Assembly: GCA_900557185.1 (NCBI GenBank)
Contig: USRP01000002.1
Coordinates: 1-46,018, forward strand
DNA length: 46,018 nt
Direction of reading: 5' to 3'
Origin: an uncultured Mycoplasmatota bacterium
Lineage (GTDB): Bacteria > Bacillota_I > Bacilli_A > RF39 > UBA660
Positions 40,797 through 46,018 of this stretch are shown here, piece by piece (position 1 is the first letter of the stretch; every line of letters begins with the position of its first letter). The position numbers and the translations under genes were made by a program. Below the pieces are notes generated by a model. It saw nothing but the letters and a program-made list of their open reading frames with translations, searched no databases and was not told where the DNA came from.

Positions 40797-42077
40797 ATGT
40801 TTGCAACTATGAAGCAAATATTTAAGTCTGAAAACAAGGACTTAAGAAGAAGAATCTACTTCACTTTATTCTGCTTATTCATTTTTAAACTAGGAACAAC
40901 AATTATCGTTCCTGGAGTCGATGCAAAATTATTGGGATCTAATTTAGGATTTTTAGAATTAATTAATGCAATGGGTGGAGGTGCATTAGAGAAGTTCTCT
41001 ATCTTTGCACTTGGTGTTATGCCTTATATTACGGCCTCTATCATCATTCAATTATTACAAATGGATATTGTTCCTTATTTGACAGAACTTTCGAAGCAAG
41101 GTCAAGTAGGAAGAAACAAGATTAATCAAATTACACGTGTAACTGGTATTATTCTTGCCTTTATCCAAGGATATTTATTCTCATTCGCATTTATTCAAAA
41201 TGGAACTCCATTACAATACATGGAATTCGCATTGATCTTAACAGCTGGTACTGCATTCTTACTTTGGATTGGTGATCAAATCACAAAGAAGGGTGTAGGA
41301 AATGGTACCTCTTTAATCATTATGGCAGGTATCATTGCTACTATGCCAAGTATGTTTGTCGATGCCTATAATGGATTTGTAACTGGTGGAGATCTACAAC
41401 AAACATTATTTGGAATTACCAAGTTTATCTTATTTGTTGCTATGTATCTTGCGATTGTTATCGCAGTTGTCTTTGAACAATCTGCAGAACGTCGTATTCC
41501 AATTCAATACGCAAATCAATCTGGAGCAGGAATTGGTGGAAATAAAAGTTATATTCCATTTAAATTAAACTCTGCTTCTGTTATCCCAGTCATTTTCGCA
41601 TCAGCAATTATTTCCGTTCCAGGATTAATTGCTCAACTTATTAAAAATGAATCAATGACATTATTTGTACAAAAATGGTTATCTTTTCAGACAGGAACAG
41701 GTTTTGTACTATACATTGTATTAATTATCGCATTTACTTATTTTTATACATATTTACAATTAAAACCAAAGGAACTTGCTGAAAATTTACAAAAAAATGG
41801 TGGATATATTCCAGGAGTACATCCAGGGGATGATACTGTAAAATATATTTCAAAAACATTAAACCGTATTACATTAGTTGGAGCAATTTGTCTTGCAGTG
41901 ATTGCTGGACTTCCAATTGTATTCGGAATGTTTTCTAATTTACCTACCAGTGTATCAATTGGTGGTACTGGACTTCTAATTGTTGTTGGAGTTGCACTTG
42001 AAACTTACAGACAAGTAGAAAGTAAATTAATTAGTAGAAATTATACAAGTTCAAGAGGAAGAAGACGAAGAAGATGA
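40797..42077 (+). CDS. secY: Protein translocase subunit SecY
   Basis: SecY is the channel of the general secretion pathway. The 426-aa membrane protein has about ten membrane segments, with IFKLGTTIIVPGVD at the first, the plug region FSIFALGVMPYITASIIIQLL, the cytoplasmic loop QSAERRIPIQYANQ that contacts SecA or ribosome, and PGVHPGDDTVKYI-type C-terminal loop. GAGGTGA lies 6 nt before the ATG. It overlaps adk by 4 bp (ATGA). Confidence 0.98.
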   Translation: MFATMKQIFKSENKDLRRRIYFTLFCLFIFKLGTTIIVPGVDAKLLGSNLGFLELINAMGGGALEKFSIFALGVMPYITASIIIQLLQMDIVPYLTELSKQGQVGRNKINQITRVTGIILAFIQGYLFSFAFIQNGTPLQYMEFALILTAGTAFLLWIGDQITKKGVGNGTSLIIMAGIIATMPSMFVDAYNGFVTGGDLQQTLFGITKFILFVAMYLAIVIAVVFEQSAERRIPIQYANQSGAGIGGNKSYIPFKLNSASVIPVIFASAIISVPGLIAQLIKNESMTLFVQKWLSFQTGTGFVLYIVLIIAFTYFYTYLQLKPKELAENLQKNGGYIPGVHPGDDTVKYISKTLNRITLVGAICLAVIAGLPIVFGMFSNLPTSVSIGGTGLLIVVGVALETYRQVESKLISRNYTSSRGRRRRR

Positions 42078-42742
42078 AAAGTATTATTTTCATAGCCCCT
42101 CCTGCTGCAGGAAAGGGAACACAATCAAAATTAATTGAAGAGAAATATCATTTACCTCATATCTCTACTGGTGACTTATTAAGAGCTGCCACAAAAGGAG
42201 ATAGTGAACTAGATATTAAAATTAAGAAATTAATGGAGTCTGGTTCTTTGATTTCTGACGATATTGTATTACAATTATTACAGAATCGTTTGAATCAAGA
42301 GGATTGTCAAAATGGATATATCTTAGATGGATTTCCTCGTAATGTATCACAAGCAGAAGCTTATGAACATATGCTTGATGAAATGCATCTAGAGCATGGT
42401 ATTGTGATTTATTTGGATGTTCCAAAAGAACTTTGTAAAAACCGTATATTAGGTCGTAAATCTTGTCCAAACTGTGGTGCGATTTACAATGATCTAATCG
42501 CTGGTATGGAATCAAAAGTAGAAAATATATGTGATAAATGTGGCTCAAAGTTAACTGTTCGTAGCGATGATAATGAACAGACATTTGAAGCTCGTTATCA
42601 AGCATATCTAGATAATACCCTTCCACTTTTAGATTACTATAAAAATCATGGTAATTTATACCATGTTGATAGTACGAAATCTACAAACGAAGTATTCGAT
42701 AGTATTGTAGAAGTACTAGAAAGAGGCGTTTCTCATGATTAG
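42074..42742 (+). CDS. adk: Adenylate kinase, zinc-type
   Basis: Adk interconverts ATP, AMP and ADP. The 222-aa long-form enzyme has STGDLLRAA (31-39, AMP site), DGFPRN (85-90), and a LID with a zinc site (Cys131, 134, 153, 156). The P-loop reads APPAAGKGT (8-16) where most have GxPGxGKGT, so two glycines are alanine. The core Lys and Thr remain, so activity is plausible. It overlaps secY by 4 bp and map by 8 bp, as in the usual order secY-adk-map. Confidence 0.95.
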   Translation: MKSIIFIAPPAAGKGTQSKLIEEKYHLPHISTGDLLRAATKGDSELDIKIKKLMESGSLISDDIVLQLLQNRLNQEDCQNGYILDGFPRNVSQAEAYEHMLDEMHLEHGIVIYLDVPKELCKNRILGRKSCPNCGAIYNDLIAGMESKVENICDKCGSKLTVRSDDNEQTFEARYQAYLDNTLPLLDYYKNHGNLYHVDSTKSTNEVFDSIVEVLERGVSHD

Positions 42743-43481
42743 TATTAAATCAGATAGGGAAATTGAACTTTTAAGAATTGCTGGTAAAATTGTCGGTGAT
42801 ACTCATAATTATATTAAACCATATATAAAACCGGGTATCACCACAATGGAACTAGATCAACTTGCAGAAGCATATATAAGAAAATGTGGAGCAACTCCAT
42901 CATTTAAAGGATTATATGGATTTCCAAATGCTTGTTGTATTTCAGTCAATGAAGAAGTAGTACATGGAATTCCATCCAATCGTAAATTAAAAGAAGGCGA
43001 TATCGTATCAATTGATATTGGTGCTTGTTATAAAGGATATCATGGCGATTCTGCTTGGAGCTATCCAGTTGGAAAGGTAAGTCATGAAAATGAAGAACTT
43101 CTAAAACATACAGAAGAAGCTTTGTTCGAAGGTTTATCTGCGATTCATGATGGTGCTAGAGTTGGCGATATCGGATATATGGTAAGTAAGTGTGCAAATA
43201 AATATCATCTAGGAGTTGTAAAAGAACTTGTGGGACATGGCGTTGGAAGTGAAGTACACGAAATGCCAGATGTACCAAATTATGGGAAACAAAACACAGG
43301 ACCACTTCTAAAAAAAGGAATGGTTATTGCAGTAGAACCAATGTTAAATAGTGGTACTGCTGATATCTATGAATTAGATGATGAATGGACAATTGTAACT
43401 GCTGATTTAAAACCATCTGCTCACTTTGAACATACTGTTCTAGTAACAGAAGATGGTTATGAAATTTTAACGAAGAGGTGA
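42735..43481 (+). CDS. map: Methionine aminopeptidase type I
   Basis: Map removes the N-terminal Met from new proteins. The 248-aa metalloenzyme has its ligands in SIDIGACYKGYHGDSAWSY (two Asp), GHGVGSEVHEMP (His), AVEPML (Glu) and FEHTVLV (Glu). It has no N-terminal zinc extension. AGAGGCG lies 7 nt before the ATG, inside adk. infA follows 4 bp later; the ybzG-type KOW gene of Bacillus is absent. Confidence 0.97.
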   Translation: MISIKSDREIELLRIAGKIVGDTHNYIKPYIKPGITTMELDQLAEAYIRKCGATPSFKGLYGFPNACCISVNEEVVHGIPSNRKLKEGDIVSIDIGACYKGYHGDSAWSYPVGKVSHENEELLKHTEEALFEGLSAIHDGARVGDIGYMVSKCANKYHLGVVKELVGHGVGSEVHEMPDVPNYGKQNTGPLLKKGMVIAVEPMLNSGTADIYELDDEWTIVTADLKPSAHFEHTVLVTEDGYEILTKR

Positions 43482-43485
43482 GAAA

Positions 43486-43701
43486 ATGGCAAAAGAAGAT
43501 GTAATTGAATTAGAAGGGAAAGTTGTTGAAACTTTACCAAATGCTAATTTTAAAGTAGAACTTGAAAACGGACACACGATTATAGCCGGCGTTTCTGGTA
43601 AAATCCGAATGCACTATATTCGCATTTTACCAGGTGATAGAGTGACCGTAGAAGTTTCAACATATGATTTAACACGCGGGCGTATAACCTATAGAAAATA
43701 A
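43486..43701 (+). CDS. infA: Translation initiation factor IF-1
   Basis: IF-1 blocks the A site during initiation. The 71-aa OB-fold protein has AKEDVIELEGKVVETLPNANFKVELENG-type start, ISGKIRMHYIRILPGDRVTVE and the C-terminal LTRGRITYRK. GAGGTGAG precedes the ATG. It lies 4 bp after map. Confidence 0.98.
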   Translation: MAKEDVIELEGKVVETLPNANFKVELENGHTIIAGVSGKIRMHYIRILPGDRVTVEVSTYDLTRGRITYRK

Positions 43702-43715
43702 TAGGAGGGATTTAT

Positions 43716-43829
43716 ATGAAGGTAAGACCATCGGTAAAACCAATTTGCGACAAATGTCGTGTAATCAAACGTAAAGGTAGGGTTATGGTAATTTGTGAAA
43801 ACCCTAAACACAAACAAAGACAAGGTTAA
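43716..43829 (+). CDS. rpmJ: Large ribosomal subunit protein bL36, zinc-binding type
   Basis: A 37-aa protein, MKVRPSVKPICDKCRVI at the start and VICENPKHKQRQG at the end, with the Cys-Cys-Cys-His zinc ribbon (CDKC, C, H). It fills the gap between infA and rpsM, its usual position. AGGAGGG precedes the ATG by 6 nt. Confidence 0.97.
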   Translation: MKVRPSVKPICDKCRVIKRKGRVMVICENPKHKQRQG

Positions 43830-43846
43830 AAATAGGAGGTGTTTTA

Positions 43847-44212
43847 ATGGCACGTATTAAAGGTATTGATTTGCCAAATAACAAGAGAATTGAAATCGCA
43901 TTAACTTACATCTATGGTATTGGAAGAAGTCTTGCTACTAGAATTTGTAATGATGCAAACGTAAATGTAAACACAAAAGCAAAAGACTTAACTCAAGAAG
44001 AGTTAGTTCGTATTCGTGACGAAGTAAACAAATATACAACTGAAGGAGATTTACGTCGTGAAATCAACATGAATATTAAAACAAAAATGGAAATTAATTC
44101 TTACCAAGGTACTCGTCATAAAAAAGGTTTACCTGTAAGAGGTCAAAGAACTAACCGTAATGCTAGAACTCGTAAAGGTAAAGGAAAAGTTGTAGCAAAT
44201 AAAAAGAAATAA
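43847..44212 (+). CDS. rpsM: Small ribosomal subunit protein uS13
   Basis: S13 bridges the 30S head to 50S and contacts P-site tRNA. The 121-aa protein has RIKGIDLPNNKRIEIALTYIYGIG, the helix-two-turn-helix region and YQGTRHKKGLPVRGQRTNRNARTRKG. AGGAGG precedes the ATG. Confidence 0.98.
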   Translation: MARIKGIDLPNNKRIEIALTYIYGIGRSLATRICNDANVNVNTKAKDLTQEELVRIRDEVNKYTTEGDLRREINMNIKTKMEINSYQGTRHKKGLPVRGQRTNRNARTRKGKGKVVANKKK

Positions 44213-44236
44213 TAAACGTTAAAGGAGGTTATGAAA

Positions 44237-44620
44237 ATGGCTTATAAACCAAGAAAACGTAAAGTGAAGAAGAATGTACCTGAAGGTAAGGCTTATATTC
44301 ATTCTACATTTAATAACACAATTGTAACAATTAGTGATAAAGATGGAAATGCAATTAGTTGGGCTTCAGCTGGTACTTTAGGATTTAAAGGAAGTAAAAA
44401 ATCAACTCCATTCGCTGCAGGTCAAGCAGCAGAAGCAGCAGGAAAAGCAGCTGCAGGTATGGGTATGAAAAAAGTTGAAGTTTTTGTAAAAGGAATTGGT
44501 TCTGGACGTGAAACTGCTGTTCGTTCATTACAAACTGCTGGACTTGAGATTACTGCAATCACTGACGTTACACCTATACCACATAATGGATGCCGTCCAC
44601 CAAAACGTCCACGTGGATAA
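44237..44620 (+). CDS. rpsK: Small ribosomal subunit protein uS11
   Basis: S11 lies in the platform near the E site. The 127-aa protein has HSTFNNTIVTISDKDGNAISWASAG and the C-terminal DVTPIPHNGCRPPKRPRG. I chose ATG 44237, 8 nt after AAGGAGG; ATG 44231 is too close to it. Confidence 0.98.
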   Translation: MAYKPRKRKVKKNVPEGKAYIHSTFNNTIVTISDKDGNAISWASAGTLGFKGSKKSTPFAAGQAAEAAGKAAAGMGMKKVEVFVKGIGSGRETAVRSLQTAGLEITAITDVTPIPHNGCRPPKRPRG

Positions 44621-44641
44621 TAAGAAAAGGAGTGTGGAATA

Positions 44642-45592
44642 GTGTTAAATTTTGAAAAACCTATTTATAAAATAACAGATTATGTAGAAAATAATAATTA
44701 TGGAAAATTCGAATTAGAACCTCTTGAAAGAGGATTCGGTACAACAATCGGAAATGCACTTAGAAGAGTTATGTTATCAAGCATGCCAGGAAGTGCAATT
44801 GTAGCAGTAAAAATTGATGGAGTTGCACATGAATTCCAAACAATTGAAGGTGTTGTTGAAGATGTTACAACCATTATTTTGAACTTAAAAAATATTGTTG
44901 TAAAAAATCATTCTGATGAAGATAAAACAATGCATTTATACGTAGATAGTGAAAAAACAGTAACTGCTGCTGATATTGAAACAGACGCTGATGTTGAAGT
45001 TATCAACAAAGATCAAGTAATCGCTACTGTTTCAAAAGGTGGAAAATTAGATATGGAATTTATCGTAAGTAATGGTCGTGGATATGTTCCATCAAATGAA
45101 AATAAAAAGTTATTAGAAAATAAAAAAATTGGATTTATTCCAATTGATGCATTGTATTCTCCAATTGAGAGAATTAGTTATGATGTTACAAATGCTCGTG
45201 TTGGACAAGATGCAAGTTATGATAAACTTACTATGAATGTTCAAACAAATGGTTCTCTTCGTCCAGAAGAAGCTATGGCATTAGGAGCAAAAATCTTAAT
45301 TGAACACTTAAATATTATTACAAATTTAAGTGAAATTGCTGATACAACAGGTATTATGAATGCAAAACAAGAAGATAGCAAAATGAAGAAATTAGAAACA
45401 TCAATTGATGACTTAGACTTCTCTGTTCGAGCATACAATTGTTTAAAAAGAGCAGGAATTAATACTCTTGGAGATTTAACAGAAAAATCAGAAATGGAAA
45501 TGATGAAAATTCGTAATTTAGGTAAAAAATCTTTAAAAGAAGTTATTGACAAAATTAAAGATATGGGACTTAAATTCCGTGATGAAGACTAG
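44642..45592 (+). CDS. rpoA: RNA polymerase alpha subunit
   Basis: Alpha dimerises to start RNA polymerase assembly and contacts UP elements and regulators. The 316-aa protein has the N-terminal domain (FELEPLERGFGTTIGNALRRVMLSSMPG) and the C-terminal domain (about 250-316: NCLKRAGINTLGDLTEKSEMEMMKIRNLGKKSL) joined by a linker. Translation starts at GTG 44642, after AAGGAG. Length is normal. Confidence 0.98.
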   Translation: MLNFEKPIYKITDYVENNNYGKFELEPLERGFGTTIGNALRRVMLSSMPGSAIVAVKIDGVAHEFQTIEGVVEDVTTIILNLKNIVVKNHSDEDKTMHLYVDSEKTVTAADIETDADVEVINKDQVIATVSKGGKLDMEFIVSNGRGYVPSNENKKLLENKKIGFIPIDALYSPIERISYDVTNARVGQDASYDKLTMNVQTNGSLRPEEAMALGAKILIEHLNIITNLSEIADTTGIMNAKQEDSKMKKLETSIDDLDFSVRAYNCLKRAGINTLGDLTEKSEMEMMKIRNLGKKSLKEVIDKIKDMGLKFRDED

Positions 45593-45607
45593 TTAGGAGG
45601 GAATATA

Positions 45608-45958
45608 ATGGCTTATAGAAAATTAGGACGTACAAATAAACATAGAAGAAGTATGCTTGCTAACCTAACAAAAGATGTCATCATGAATGGAAGAATTCAA
45701 ACAACAGAAACAAGAGCAAAAGAAGTTCGTAAATTTGTTGATAAAATGATTTCATACGGAAAAGATGGATCTTTAGTAGCAAGAAGAAAAGCATTAGCTT
45801 TCTTACATAACGATAAAGCTGTTGTTAAGAAAGTATTTGATGAATTAGCACCTCGTTATGCAACTCGTAATGGAGGATATACTAGAATCTTAAAATTAGA
45901 TGAAAGAAAAGGTGACGATGCACTTATGGTCATCTTAGAATTAGTAGAAGAAGCATAA
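45608..45958 (+). CDS. rplQ: Large ribosomal subunit protein bL17
   Basis: L17 sits near the tunnel exit. The 116-aa protein has AYRKLGRTNKHRRSMLANLTKDVI, the RIQTTETRAKEVRKFVDKMI core and RYATRNGGYTRILKLDERKGD. AGGAGGG precedes the ATG. It is the last gene of the cluster; a terminator follows at once. Confidence 0.98.
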   Translation: MAYRKLGRTNKHRRSMLANLTKDVIMNGRIQTTETRAKEVRKFVDKMISYGKDGSLVARRKALAFLHNDKAVVKKVFDELAPRYATRNGGYTRILKLDERKGDDALMVILELVEEA

Positions 45959-45970
45959 TTGCTTCTTTTT
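45948..45970 (+). terminator. Terminator of the S10-spc-alpha cluster
   Basis: AAGAAGCA-type arm (45948-45955) pairs with TGCTTCTT (45960-45967) around TAAT, which contains part of the stop codon; T-run follows. The last 48 bases of the window hold no gene that I can see. Confidence 0.75.
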
Positions 45971-46018
45971 GGTACTATAAAAGTGTAATATTAATTACAG
46001 AAATGTGATTGAATATTA

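Noticed and set aside
1..46018. tRNA genes, insertion sequences, phage genes or a defence island
   Set aside because: I looked for tRNA arm motifs, transposase or integrase ORFs and inverted terminal repeats in every gap and found none; gaps are filled by promoters, leaders and terminators.

Overview
The window is a low-GC, gene-dense stretch of a bacterial chromosome from the Bacillota (Firmicutes) side of the tree, most likely the class Bacilli. Standard code 11 is in use: UGA is a normal stop, for example in tadA, ricT and adk. Gene order matches the origin-proximal region of Bacillus-type genomes (dnaX-ybaB-recR-bofA-holB-ricT-rsmI; metG-tatD-3D protein-ksgA; tilS-ftsH; parA-parB-mscS-DUF951-ychF; rpsF-ssb-rpsR; S10-spc-alpha ribosomal cluster). 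Several usual members are missing (tmk, yabA, rnmV, hprT, rpmD). This, with short intergenic gaps and a 72-nt SRP RNA, suggests a streamlined lineage such as the Erysipelotrichales or RF39/Mollicutes-like gut Bacilli; that placement is inference. BofA-like and SpoVT-like genes hint at a sporulating ancestor or a present sporulation programme.

Layout. 1-80: three tandem parS sites. 87-198: SRP RNA with its own promoter and terminator, followed directly by tadA. 695-7522: an operon dnaX-ybaB-recR-bofA-holB-ricT-trmN6-rsmI-pth (DNA polymerase III clamp loader, recombination and RNA-modification genes). 7546-10869: mfd. 10882-12555 (minus strand): CBS/DRTGG family II pyrophosphatase. 12579-13160: spoVT-like regulator. 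13165-15512: promoter, methionine-type T-box leader, dUTPase-like gene and metG. 15513-15859: a small membrane ORF behind a promoter containing a perfect dyad. 15872-19357: tatD, a G5/3D-domain protein, ksgA and a membrane-anchored GNAT protein. 19404-23502: ung-tilS-ftsH. 23510-24003: FxLYD-type lipoprotein. 24013-29423: parA-parB-mscS-DUF951-AbgT transporter-ychF. 29505-30643: rpsF-ssb-rpsR behind a leader that can fold over the rpsF ribosome binding site. 30656-31585 (minus strand): Lys-rich single-pass membrane protein. 31696-45970: one continuous cluster of 28 genes, S10 to L17, with secY, adk, map, infA and rpoA.

Most of the window is core housekeeping. I did not find a defence system, mobile element, CRISPR array or tRNA gene. 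The points most worth a second look are: the parS cluster together with parAB on the same window, candidate RNA switches (T-box, rpsF leader, bofA hairpin, S10 leader), the dyad promoter with its 56-aa ORF, the GNAT protein with a degenerate CoA loop on a three-helix membrane anchor, FtsH with a SAP/Rho-N-like tail, SSB without the usual terminal Phe, Adk with an altered P-loop, loss of rpmD, and a possible -1 frameshift site in dnaX.
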